The notes under the pieces: model-generated
The model's input: only the letters and a program-made list of their open reading frames with translations
Told to the model about the DNA's origin: nothing
Databases searched by the model: none
Part shown: positions 21,091 to 32,775 of the stretch, piece by piece
How positions within the stretch are numbered: the first letter of the stretch is position 1
Layout of the letters: each line of letters starts with the position of its first letter
Program-made: the position numbers and the translations under genes
From: Terana coerulea
Lineage: Eukaryota; Basidiomycota; Agaricomycetes; Polyporales; Phanerochaetaceae
Assembly: GCA_024811115.1 (NCBI GenBank)
Contig: JAKOGH010001191.1
Coordinates: 124,001-188,000 of the forward strand
Length of the DNA stretch: 64,000 nucleotides
Direction: 5' to 3'

Positions 21091-22542
21091 ATGTGTGAAG
21101 GGGGCCACACAGCGTCACCAGTACCGATCGACATGCTCTTTCCTGAATTGCTGGCGGAAGTGCTCTACTGGCACGTATTTGGGGTATATGAGGCATATAC
21201 TCGAGACCAGTCGTCGACTCCGTATGCTTGGGTCTCGATTGGTCGTGTGTGCACTACCTGGCGGCGAATCATGCTAGACTATCCGAAGCTCTCGACCATT
21301 ATCCCATTGACCCGTCCCGAACACGCTGCGGAGCTGTTTGCGAGGGCTGGGCGGCTGCCTGTTACCCTCTACGCCTGCACGCGGTACTTGCCGGAGCCTC
21401 AGGTCAAGCTCTTCGTCTATAATCTTGCAGCACGAATCTCCAGTGCACAGTTGAAACTTCCGTCGGAGCTCTTGCAGACGATCTGCTGCGCAGAGTCCGC
21501 GCCTATGGACGCGTCCCATCTTATGGCCCTCTCGCTCGACCTCGATTGCAAAAGTAGCTATCATCGACTGCCGAAATTGCTTTTGTTCCCGAACATTACA
21601 TTTTCCAAGCTCGAGCACTTCACCTTACGTTACGGGATCCTATCTTTGTGCGGTAGGATGCTCACGCCTGCTCTTCGGCATCTTGAGCTACGAAACACAG
21701 CGAGGGTGCCCCCTAAAGATCTTATCGCCCTGCTTGGAACTCTCCCCCAGCTCGAAGTTCTCGTCATCCACGAAGTGGTTGATTGGTATGGGTTATTTTT
21801 CCAGCTGCCCCCAGACTTTTTCACTCCCCAGCATGCTATCGCGCTACCGCACCTCCGAGAAGTCGACATTGCAGAGATACACGCCCTTCATTTGCTCAAT
21901 CACATTTCGCATCCTGGGAGCGTTTCTGTCACCCTCTCCACTGGGCTGTCTAGCCCGGGCCACCAGGTTCAAGAGCATATTTTCCGCAGCGTGGGGGCGA
22001 AGCTACGAGGAGAAGGTGTTATAGGGGCGGCTTATGAGTTTCAACAGCTTGCGGTGGACATTCTGCCCGCCGAGGCCACCTTCTCCTTCTGGGCCGAAGA
22101 ACTATCCCTCGACAGCATGGCCAACGGGTCGCGCCCACCTCCGCTGTTCAAGCTCGCGTTTAAATACAACGACAACCGGCAGCGGTCAGCACTTCTCCTC
22201 GCCCAACTGCCTCTCGCGAGCGTCCGCAGCGCTTTCCTATCGGACTGGGACCCGTATTCCGCTAACGAACTCTTTCATTGGGAGAATGTCGTGGCGGCCC
22301 TCAAAGCGGTGGAGCGCTTGGGGCTGCAGGTCGAGACGTGGTACGGCAGAAAGATGGAAGAAGACCGGTTTGCCCCATATTTGGATGCCGCGAATATATC
22401 GCGCTTCTTCCCCAACTTACAAACCTCTCGACAATATCCAGTACATCGAGTTTATTTCATGCCCGCGGCACGTACGAAGAGGCATAACGGGATATTACAG
22501 CTCCATCATGTGGCTCAGGCCTTGGCGAATAAATATTCCTGA
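21091..22542 (+). CDS. F-box-like protein, second family, plus-strand paralogue
   Basis: A single open frame of 483 codons. ATG 21133 (MLFPELLAEVLYWHVFGVY) aligns with the start of its paralogue at 27443, so it may be the real start; ATG 21091 adds 14 residues. The N-terminus is an F-box-like fold: LPELLAEVLYW, PYAWVSIGRVCTTWRRIML. It is followed by leucine-rich strands (KLEHFTLRYGIL, ALRHLELRNTAR, PQLEVLVIHEVV, LPHLREVDIAEIHAL) and a conserved C-terminus (ANELFHWENVVAALKAVERL, ISRFFPNLQTSRQYPV, HNGILQLHHVAQALA). This layout is typical of F-box-like proteins expanded in Agaricomycetes; substrate unknown. It is the intact member of a facing pair that flanks the RhoGAP-like gene. Confidence 0.82.
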   Translation: MCEGGHTASPVPIDMLFPELLAEVLYWHVFGVYEAYTRDQSSTPYAWVSIGRVCTTWRRIMLDYPKLSTIIPLTRPEHAAELFARAGRLPVTLYACTRYLPEPQVKLFVYNLAARISSAQLKLPSELLQTICCAESAPMDASHLMALSLDLDCKSSYHRLPKLLLFPNITFSKLEHFTLRYGILSLCGRMLTPALRHLELRNTARVPPKDLIALLGTLPQLEVLVIHEVVDWYGLFFQLPPDFFTPQHAIALPHLREVDIAEIHALHLLNHISHPGSVSVTLSTGLSSPGHQVQEHIFRSVGAKLRGEGVIGAAYEFQQLAVDILPAEATFSFWAEELSLDSMANGSRPPPLFKLAFKYNDNRQRSALLLAQLPLASVRSAFLSDWDPYSANELFHWENVVAALKAVERLGLQVETWYGRKMEEDRFAPYLDAANISRFFPNLQTSRQYPVHRVYFMPAARTKRHNGILQLHHVAQALANKYS

Positions 22543-23277
22543 GCCAAGTAGTACATGCGGCGGGCTTGAAGCACTTCATGAACAATTGAATTCCACAGTA
22601 CACACATCTGAAATTCACCACTAGTACTGGGCGGCCTAGTGGATGCACGCAGCACTTGATACCTGTTATCTTGTGAGATTATCGGAATTACGTTACAAAA
22701 AGCAGACATATCCTGGTCTAGGTACTCCTTCGCTTGTCGCTGTTTCTACGCAGACCCAGGGTTTGTGGAGAGTGGGAGTTTCGAGATAAAATGGCTTCGT
22801 GGCGCGGCAACTTGCGAGCTGTCGGGAATAGCCGAGAGCTAACTTTGCCCCCTTTCCTATTTTGGTCTTCCCGCCCTCTCAACCTCACTCGCAACATCCG
22901 CCTCCATGCCCAACCCTTCTGATCCGCGCACAGTTACGCCCGTGGTGGATGGACTCGATATGTCCAGGTACTTGCACATCGGTTCTGTTCTCATCGAAGG
23001 CCTCTCTTGGGTGGAAAGCACTGGGTGACGTTGACCAGGCACAACAACCGGTACAGTTTCATTCACAACTTGACGGGGCGGATGACGTTCTTACGCACAT
23101 GTCAGATTCTGCTACTGTTGCCGATCTTTGGCTAACGGTCAGCTTCCGCTGGTCAGCCGCACCTTGCGGGTAGTCCAGCGGCCGGCCACGCTTCTCGGGT
23201 GCATATTCTCTTCTCACATATCCTCAGTGCTGGTCACTTTCAATCCTACACCTTCATCGCTTCTCCCACTCTCCACT
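22543..23277. other. Intergenic, no gene seen
   Basis: Only short open frames without family resemblance. It should contain the 3' end of the F-box gene and the promoter of the RhoGAP-like gene. Confidence 0.4.
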
Positions 23278-25913
23278 ATGCATTTTCTTCACAGCTCTGC
23301 AAAGCATTCTCAGCCCAATGTTTCTTCAACAGAGCATGAAGCCCAGTGGAACGACTGGCAAGACTGGCAGCCCCAGGAGGGTCGGTCTGCAAGAGCCAAC
23401 AGCGTCTCTAACGCAGGATATCCCACACCTTCATCTCCTCGAGGCATTCTTCGCAACAGCTGCTCTCGGCCCAGCGATGTCATGGCTTCGCCGACCATAC
23501 GGGCGTCCGTCCCCAATCTACCATCCCAAATGACCCCTGTGCATGAGAAGAGGGAAGAGATCGCTTCCTCTCAGTTCCCTCGCTGAAGCAGTCGGACAAC
23601 GAAGCCGAAGACGTCGCTACATTACGCGCATCACCGTCTGTCGGCCAGCTGGCTGCACGGCCCCGTGTTCATTTGACCGTGCGGACGAGCGACGCAGAGG
23701 CTGACCGTCTGGCGCGGGCGTGCGGCGATGGGCCGTTCTCGCCTCATGCACCTGTCTCTCCGCTTCTTGAGACAGGTCCATATACGGATACGGACCCGGC
23801 GCAGCGTATGCGAGCTCAGTCGGTTTCCAACCTGCGATCATCTCGACGGCCGTCGGCCCCTCGCCGAACTGTTCAGAACGCTCAGCCGTTCCCGCATCCG
23901 TCGACAGAACACAGCGTTCGTGCCTTACGACGCCTCTTGGACGAAGAGACGAAGACGTTCAAACTGCACGACTACATCGAAGCCGAAGAGCTGATGAGCG
24001 GCAGGCTGTGGGACGATGAAGATGAATTGCAGGTAGACTGCGTGAGAGACAGGGTTGATGATGACTCGGGTCATGATGGCATATGGCGAATTCAGAGGAA
24101 GGAACGAAAGATGATGCGGGATGTGAATCGGGCGGTTCGGAAGAGAGATGGCAGTGAGTGTTCAAGTCAAAGACGACTGTATGCGGTTGAACTGACTTGA
24201 CGGTACTTGTAGCCGTGTTTGGGACGTACATCCAAGACTTGCCTGATGCTGCTATGACGGCAGTACTCACCGGCGGGTACAGGCATTCGGTCCCAGTGGT
24301 CGTGGAAGCATGTATCGAAGAGCTCGTCCGTACTGGTAAGTGCTTTTGCGTATGTATCGCTTAAATCCCTTTTGACGTGGATATAGGTCTGTATCAGCGT
24401 GATCTTTTCCGTGCTCTACCCAACCGTGGTCGCCTATTCCAACTTGTCGCCCACTTTGATCAACCGCATCTTTCCAATCCATTGTCTCGTCCCTCTCTGC
24501 CGAACCTTTCGTCTCCACGGCCAGGCTCAGAACGCCCTTCCCTCCACCAGGAATCGTATCCAGAGATATGCGCGCTGCTTGTCACTTACCTGACCTCCCT
24601 CCCGACGCCGCTCATTCAACGTTCTCTGGTGGACGCCCTGTGGGCCTGGTGTGTGTCGCCATCTATCCTTCGGCACGAGCAGCGCCTGCGTCGCCGCGGG
24701 GACGATGGCGACTGTAGCGAGTCATCCGACTCCGGCAGCGAGCAAGACGAGGACGAAGGTCGGCCGAGCTACAGCACCCGCCTTCGCCAGCACGAACAGG
24801 GGTTCCTCAATCTGCCCCGCTGCGCGTGCAAGTCCGCATCGCTCGACGGGTCTTACTCCTCCTGCCGCGCCGCCAGTTTTCTCTCGTCGTGCACCTCATG
24901 TCGTTCTTCGCCACCCTCCAGGTATGCCCCGACAACGGCCTTACTCCCGATGACATCGCCAAAATCTTCGGCCGTGCCTTCGTCGGGGAACGTGCACGTA
25001 ACGGCGGCGCGGAAACGGGCGAGCCCTCGAAAGGAACTGAACGGCCGGCGCACGACAAGGAGAACCGAGCGCGGAAGGTCACGGCATGGCTGGTGAAGCA
25101 CTGGGAGCAGATTTCGAGCGCGTACGACAGGGATGAAGAAGACATGCCATACGGCCGGCGAAAGTCGAGCAGCGTGTCTGTTCGCAGTAGGAGGGACTCT
25201 GCCCCATGGCCTGCGCCAACATTGAGGCCAACAAACTACTCGATGGTCGCGGCTCGGGAGCCACATGATCGCCGGAAAGCCTCCATAAGCGACTCTGCCA
25301 GCAGTGTCAGTACAGACGACAACGACCCAGTTGTTTTTGAGGCGAGTTTCGACAGTCTCCCGGGCAGGACGCAGCAGGACCACCGTTCGGACTCTAAGTG
25401 TGAGATCATCCCCAAGGATTCTCCACGAAAGCGCTCTGCTTGGTCCTGGTATCTACGACGCGTCCACCCCGCGCCTTCCGGTGGCCATTTCATGCGAGCG
25501 ATTGTTTGATACTCCGGCTCCTTTCGGTGAGCCGGAGGAGCAACAAGTGGACGATGATGCCAGCATATACTCTAGCGGTACGTATTTACACATCCTCCTG
25601 ATCGGCCGCACGTTGACATGTTTTCCCGAATAGCATCTTCGGACTCAGTGATCTATGGACGCAGTCTCCTCAAAGAGCCCCTGCCCAACCCGCAAGAGTC
25701 GCTCGAGATTGCTCTGGCTACAACACCACTACTGTCCTCGACGGTGCCTTCCGCACAGCCCGAACTCGGGTGCAGATGCTTCTGCGGCTTCAAGGTTCAT
25801 ATTGGAGCGCGAGAACGCCGGAGCTCCGCAAGAAGTTGGAAGAGGCGTTAGGGGAGCGTGACGAGGCGAAGAAGGTTGTGAATGCTATGCGAGGGGTTGT
25901 AGGCCGAATGTGA
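23278..25913 (+). CDS. RhoGAP-like domain protein with long disordered N-terminus
   Basis: From ATG 23278 a Ser/Pro-rich N-terminus (HFLHSSAKHSQPNVSS) continues in another frame as DNEAEDVATLRASPSVGQLA, then SVRALRRLLDEETKTFKLHDYI. The GAP-like part starts after an intron at about 24152-24212: VFGTYIQDLPDAAM, VPVVVEACIEELVRT, GLYQRDLFRALPNRGRL, YPEICALLVTYLTSLPTPL, ARRVLLLLPRRQFSLVVHL, NGLTPDDIAKIFGRAFVG. The usual GLYRxSG arginine-finger loop is not evident (GLYQRDLFR instead), so catalytic activity towards Rho GTPases is doubtful. A short coiled coil (LRKKLEEALGERDEAKKVV) ends the protein at TGA 25911-25913. Frame changes near 23570 and 25420 are unexplained; the change at 24759-24799 could be a 41-nt intron. 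The protein is probably a polarity or cytoskeleton regulator. Confidence 0.65.
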
Positions 25914-25978
25914 CTGTCTTGACATACGTTGTACTGTTTTGTATCTGGTTGACTGAAGCGAATGAACATTGTCACTGC

Positions 25979-27443
25979 CTATTGCTGGCCCACTATACTC
26001 CTGACAGCCAACGCCTGAGATAAATGATGGAGCTGTAGTATTCCCCGATGCTTCTTTGTGCGCACTACCGGCAAGAAACCCCCACGGCGTATCGTATATT
26101 GTCGAAAGTCTTGTAATTGAGGAAAAAATCTCGATATATCCATATTAGCGAGGAATGAGGCGAAGCCATCCACGGCCATTTTTCCTGCCCTCCCACGACT
26201 CGACATGCAGTCCCAGCTTCTCCACGGATCTGAGGGTTCGTACCACATTCTCCCAGTGGAAGAGGTCATTGGCGGAATACGGGTTGCGATCCGAGAGGAA
26301 GGCCGTCCGTACTTGCGCGATCGGTAATTGAGTGAGCAGGAGCGATGACTGTTGCCGGCCAATGTCGCCCTCAAACATGAGCTTCAGGAGCGGAGACTCA
26401 CGAGACTCGGTGGCCAGGCTGTCGAGCGGTAGCTGTCGTGGCCAAAGCGAGAACATGGACAGATTGGGCGAAATGTCCACTGCGAGATGCTGTGTGTCCA
26501 CCACGTCCCCTAGGATGCCTCTACCTCGCAGCTTCGCCTCCACCGCCCGGACGATGTAGTCGTACATGTCCTGACGCCAGTTGATAAAAGGCCCGCAGAA
26601 GAGAGTGACTGAAGCATCCCCCGGGTACTGGACGTGGTTGAGTAGATGGCCGACCAGAACGCCGTGCGTCTCAGTGATGCTGAGTTCTCGAAGATGGGGG
26701 AGTGCGACAACGCGGCGGGGAGCAGGGATACTTGACCAGTTGATGCGTGGAACGCCTGGCCAAGCGTCGAGTGAGTCTTGGGAGGCAATGACTTGATTAA
26801 TGACAAGCTCCTCGAGCTGTGGAGCGGATTCGATCACGACCACGAGATCTTCGACCGCCATGCGCTGCACGCTTCGTAGTTCGAGGCGTCGAAGCGCAGG
26901 TGTCAGCATCCAATGACATTGAGGCAGGATGCCGCGCCGCAAGGTGAAGTGCTCGAGCTGGGAGAAGGTGACGTTGGGGAACAGTGGTAAATGAGGTAAC
27001 TCGTCGAGGTTCTGATAGGTAGAACTCCAACCTAAGTCGAGTGAGAGGATCCGGAGATGCGACGCGTCCGCGGGTGCGGACTCTGCACAGCAAAAGCTCT
27101 GCGCAAGGTTCCGCGGAATCTTCACTCTCGCGTTCGAAATGCGAGAAGCGAGATTGCTAACGAAGAGCCTGACCAGAGGTCCTGGTAGATAGCGCGTGCA
27201 GGCGTAGAGCGTGATAGGCAAGGTGCCTGACTTGGCGAAGAGCTCTTCAGCGCACTCGAGTCGAGTGAGCGGGATGAAGGTCGAGAGTATTGGGAAGTCC
27301 TGCATGACTCGGCGCCAGGAAGAGCAGACGTGAGCAATGGTGACCCAGGCATACGGAGTCGGCGAATAGTCTTGAGTATATGCCTCGTATACGCCCAGTA
27401 TGTACCAGTAGAATACATCCGCCAGTATTTCCGGCAAGAGCAT
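25979..27443 (-). CDS. F-box-like protein, second family, minus-strand paralogue with one frame break
   Basis: ATG 27443 opens MLLPEILADVFYWYILGVY. The next 420 residues align along their length with the gene at 21.1 kb (PYAWVTIAHVCSSWRRVMQ, FSQLEHFTLRRGILP, ALRRLELRSVQRM, LPHLRELSITETHG, ANDLFHWENVVRTLRSVEKL). At an A-run (26179-26183, T on the plus strand) one extra base ends the frame early as NGRGWLRLIPR. In the other frame the family C-terminus continues (MAVDGFASFLANMDISRFF, RGILQLHHLSQALA) to a stop at 25979. It is thus either a very young pseudogene or a homopolymer error; every other position is family-like. Upstream of 27443 (to about 27990) is open sequence I cannot assign. Confidence 0.75.
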
Positions 27444-28177
27444 TTTGATTGATGCATTCGACTCCGCTTCCTCCCCTTCACTATGATTAACAGTTTGCTT
27501 GCAAGAAGACGAGCTTGCACCTACCCGTGATGGCGCTACGTCTCAGCTGGCCAAACTTTCGTCTCGCAGCGGCATCGTCTGGATCATCCGAGGCCGTAGG
27601 CTCAGGCCTTTTCGAGCTACTAGAGAGCGTGTGGGATTGAAATGTTCTCATTAGAAACAATCCACTCACAATAATTGCTTCAGTCCAAGCATGAGAGCGA
27701 CAAAACTTGGAGGAGGCTGTAGTAGGCAAGGGGGTCTCAAAGTGATCTAGATGGCCGTGGTCGGCGACGTCCCGAGGCTCGAGCCGCACAAAGCTAACAG
27801 TGGATTGTGGGTAGACTTCAGCATTAATGTCTACAAAAGCAGAATGTTTTTGTATCACGCCTAGTCTCCGAATCGAGTGACTGTGCACCTGCGCACCCGA
27901 TCTCCGAGTCATTGCAACGTGTTGACACGTCGCGGCGGCGCCAACAGCGGTAACTTGAAACTCGGCGAACGGCATTGCCCGGCAACGCCACAACGGCGCA
28001 GTTCTAATGCCGGTTTAAACATAGGTTTCGTACATGTAAAGCTCTGAATCCCATCAGCCGTTCAACTCTCATCATACTAACAGCTATATACTTGGTTAGA
28101 ATTCTGGCCCGGCCTTTTGCAATTTCCTAATAACATACAGTGACACCTGATCTAAGTTTCTCCTGGGTAGACACATC
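27444..28177. other. Intergenic, no supported gene
   Basis: Contains a minus-strand open frame (27487-27993) without recognisable features; it may be leader sequence of the F-box-like gene. Nothing else seen. Confidence 0.35.
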
Positions 28178-31100
28178 TTACATATCCGTGCCGCCTTCGT
28201 CTTCACTCTCCCATTGGTCCAAATGCAACCCGAGCTCCCTTACGCTGCCCACAGCGATCAGTAGCGGGTGGTTGGCATCGAAGCTGTTCAGCATCTTCGA
28301 CATATCCTCGAGTGCAAACTCTTCCATCTCCTCGACGAGCATCAAGTCTTCCTTGTCATCCGCGAGCTCGCTGGCGGGCCTGCCGGCACGGGACTTCCGT
28401 CTGTCCGCGATGCTTTGCAGCTGACGCTTCGTGGCCTCGATGACGCCGTCGTGCACGTCTTGAGGGAGCGTGCTTGCACCGCCGACAACCCGCATGCATT
28501 CACTGAAGCAGCGATACAGTGAGGAGAGGAATGTCGGGTCTGTCTCCATGCCGATGCAGTTTACGACCTGCGCGAACGATGCGTTGACCATATGTGGTGT
28601 CAACGTTCCACTGGTCTTTCCACAGGAGAGTAGCATGGGCACGAGTCTTGAAGTAGCGCGTTAGCATGCCGAACACAACAGGACAGTGGATAAACCCACA
28701 GCGCAGACGCCTCCCGAACGCCGTCGTGGAAATAGAACCTCAGCCCAGGCAACACAAGCTCCAAGCTTTGTGTCAAGTACGGACCGAACTTCGAGCCTAG
28801 CGTCGAACAGTAGATAACCATTGTCTCAAACGCTTGGCATTTCTCCTCGATGGCGGAGGTCTTGATTCCGATCTGCTTGCCGTCCACCGACATAGTCTCC
28901 CAACCATCGCGTTCTTCAACGGTATCTTCGTCATCTAGGCAGAGCTATCAGCGAGCCTAATATTCGAGGCGGAAGGGCGTACCGTAAATCGACAAGTCCG
29001 CTTTGGCACTGGCAGCTGTGAGCAGGGGTGGCATGACGACAGGGAGGTAAGGTTCGAATTCTGGCCCCATTGCCTGGCACACTTTTGCCCAGGTGGCAAT
29101 GAGGTAGTGTGTAAGCATAGTTTCACTTGGGTCGACGGGACTGTCTATGATATCAAAGTTGCAAGTCAGTGGTCTCTTCAGAAATACATCAATGCGAGCT
29201 TACTTTGGATGCGAAGGAGCTGTTCGATGAATGCGCTAGCATCAGGGCGGAAGATGTCGCGGCCTACGGCAATGGCTGCGATACACCATCAGTTCGCAAC
29301 CAGCACGATGCATGTTCATGCCATCAACGTACCGATAAGACCCGCACATTCCATCGCTTTCTGCCGCAGCTTCCCATACTCAGATGTCGTGGCATTCTCA
29401 AGGACGTTCAGCAAGAGCGGCATGATTGCTTGGTAGTGCTGAAGTCGGGTATCAGTGCGCTGTCTCTAGCGGACGAAACGTGCTCGCTGATTTACCTTGG
29501 CGAATGTGGCCTCACTTGCGTCGGCAACCATGGCCAATGTTGTGATTGCTTGCTCCTGAACATAACGCTTCGGTGTCTTCCCAGGGACACCAGGGTTAAG
29601 CAGTTTGAGCAGGCGCTCTACGATGGGATCTAAGTAAGGTATAAGAGTATCTCGCTCGACGCCTTCGCAGAAGTTGATCAGCGCTGCCGCCGCGTGGGCA
29701 TGCACCCTGTAAGAGATGCCTGCGTGAGACCATAAGGATTGGAGAAGATATGGTAGGGGCGTACCTTGGCTCTGGGGCCTCTAACGTTGGTATAAGAGCA
29801 TTGAACAACTGTTGGTGGTATTTTGCTTGGATGATCTCCTAGCAAGTCACATATTAGTGATACTGCTTCGCCGACATATTTATTATACGCACCTCTAGGT
29901 CTGTACAGAGCTGGCCACTGTATAGTTCGTCAGCGGTGTCATTTGATATACAGCGTTGAGGAACCTACACGCATTGACATGCAGCATACCTCACCCGTGG
30001 GTGCGCATCGGCAAACGTCGGGGCAACCAATCTGTAGCCTAGTTCATCAGCGGCTGTCCACCTTGGCAGTCAACCACACTTACTCTACAACCTTCCCAAG
30101 TTCTTTCTGCATCACTTTGTTTGTTCCTTCCGCAATGGCTGCGATGGCCATTAACCCCGCGTGTCGCAGCCGCCAGTCATGGCTAACCAGCATGCCTGGA
30201 ATATACTGGAACGCTGGCGGCAGCACAGCTTTGCCCCCGAGGGAAATGGCGACTCTGTCGAGAGCTTGCTCGTAGACGTGAGGGTAGCTATCATCGGTGG
30301 GGTCGTCCGCTGGCTAAAGCTTGTCAGACATGAGCTTAACATAAAGCAGAAAAGTACACTTACATCTGCTTCAAGCCAGACATCTGTATCGTCCTCCGGC
30401 AGTTCGCCCATGCCTTCCAAGCAGCCTCGAACCATTGCAGCCGTCCATCCATCTACGCGCCGAACCATACTCGGTCGGGCCTCGCACAAGCTAACCATAA
30501 ACTCCAACGCAGCCTTGCGCACCTCAGTCGTCTCCTCATCCTCGTCGTCCGTGGCCGGACTTTTTCCTTTGTCAGGCGACGGTGGGGGGAATGTAAATGC
30601 TTGCGACTCTGGGTTTGGGCGCGAGACTGTTGGGGTCGGACCCGAGTCGGCGGAGGGAAGTATCAAGCCGAGGAAGGAATTTGAGAAGGGCGGGTAAATG
30701 CGTCTCGAATAATGACGGGTAGGACGAAGCGAGGGGCGTGAGTGTTGAGAGGAAACCCGGCAGATGCGCGTGCGGAAGGTACGGAAGGGTGTTGAGCATC
30801 GGGTACATGAGGGACATGGATTGGGCTTGTTGCGAAACGTCGGCGGCGGTCAAGTATGCAACAGAGGCCTTGAGCGCGGCGTGGCGAACCTGTATAGAGA
30901 TGCGTAAATGTCTGTGGGACTGCTTTTCGCGTGACATAACAAGAGAATCGCGCTGCAGAGACAGGGACGTCTCTCGAGCCTCGAGCCGTGACATAACATC
31001 TTGTAACAATTAGACAAATCTGAGGTATTGCCGTCGGCTGGCCCGAAAGCGCAGTCCTAACGTGGGCAAACTTCGACTAAATGCCTCCATGAAGATTTCA

Positions 31101-32042
31101 CAGGATGCAACGCGCTTTACGTTGTGCGCTCAGACCCACAATCGTGTGGCGAGCGCTGATATCATCAACGTCCCATCGCAAATACAATGCAGAGAAGCTC
31201 GTTCAGCACAGGAATCCATAACACGGATCCACTTCAGCCAGGGGGATCTGTTGACATGCCCCACTCGAAGGCCTGCAATGCCTCTTTGACGAGTTCGTCA
31301 AGATAGAGCGATGGTAGCGATGGAATTGGACAGCCTCAAGGTGGGGTACACTGAATATGCGTACGCACCTCAACACTTTGTGGGGTCCTGCAAGCCCTTC
31401 TGCAGTACTGCAATGACAGACTCTATCTGGAGGTCCATTACGAGGTTCGGAGAGCCGGCAAAGACTCTGAAGGTGACTTCGCGCGCAGTGGGGTCTTCGC
31501 TTTCAGCCATCGAGAACGCTTGCTGTTGCAGGGCATGCCATGGTCTTCCACGAGACATAGAATAGTTGGCCAATTCAGCAACAGTGTCAGTTGCTCGACG
31601 ACGCACGGGTATTGAGGGTTCCCGAAGCAATGAGTGCAATAGCAGTCGTTCGATCGTGTTCAAGGTGTCCGCGGATAGATGGTCGTATAGGGAAGTGTTT
31701 GGTTCGTGGTTGAGCGGAACAGTAGCCTTCGCAGGAGTACCAGCGAGAATTGCCGCATCTAGGACGAAGTGAGGATTAGCCTTGCATACATACCGCACGA
31801 CGTACGACTTCGGTGTCCGCAGAGGCGGCGAACTGCGCGAGAGCCAGTAGATACAACTCAGGGGTCTGCGCAAGACGATCATTGACAGCTTTCTCTGCGC
31901 TGGAGGCGAAACGAGAGTCAACTTGCATGCTTCACCGCATGCAGAGTACTCACTTCGATCGAATCTCATTGTTCCCCATGACGAGATTGGACAGAATCTG
32001 CGTCAGCTCGGCAGTAACCTGAGGGGGTACTACATTTTCCAT
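28178..32042 (-). CDS. Importin beta-3 / karyopherin (Kap121/Pse1, IPO5 family)
   Basis: About a dozen minus-strand exons encode a HEAT-repeat protein. Start at 32042 ([27 protein letters not shown]), the usual beginning for this family. Then [87 protein letters not shown] text, an acidic insert [100 protein letters not shown] and [14 protein letters not shown]. It ends [17 protein letters not shown] at 28178. These receptors carry ribosomal proteins and histones into the nucleus under RanGTP control. Length is close to the family norm. I did not fix every splice site, and the region 30700-31300 deserves care. Confidence 0.88.
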
Positions 32043-32775
32043 AGCTTCCGCTGGAGCGTAAAATATTTGTAGAGGATTGATAGCTTTGGGACAGGGATAC
32101 CTGCACAGGGTACGAAGTAGACTTTGGAAAGTAGAGGACAAGTGATCTGGTGAATCTTGAGATCTCGCTTAGAGCTATTTTAACTTATCGTTTGATAACT
32201 ACACTTATTGCCACGTTACTTAAGTACCAATGCACAAATATCTGGCTTTCGCGAGGCGTGGACTCGACTGGCAGCGGTCATTCCGAAATCTCCAGATGTA
32301 TTGCTGTGCTCTATATACACTCTCGCACATACTAGTAATCGGGTAAGTATTGCTGAGAAAGAGAAGCGTCTGGTGAGGCAGACGTTAAATGATTCAGGGG
32401 TTACAGGAAGCAACAGAAGATTAATGATCGCCTCCTCCCAAAGCACTCCGAGTTGGATGGTACGATTAACTTCTATCTTGCCCATCCTGGCATGGCAGTT
32501 TTCGGTTACCGCGAGGATATATCTAGTTCTAAATTGCTACAGCGCTATCGGCGGGCGGCGTGGTCGAGTCGGAAAAGGTGCATGTGATAATGAGATGAGC
32601 GACCTGCGAGCTTTGGAGCAGCCGTACGCACAGATAAGTCGCCACTGACATTTCCCGGAGCGCAGAAAGACTGGTATGAACGGTTTTCGTTGCAGTACGG
32701 CTTGCATGGTATATGCCTGCGAAATAATCTGCTGAGCATTCGTCCACAATAATATATAGAACTCTGCGTACAACG
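32043..32775. other. Intergenic between importin and F-box gene
   Basis: AT-richer than its neighbours; only short frames, none recognisable. It should include the importin promoter. Confidence 0.35.
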
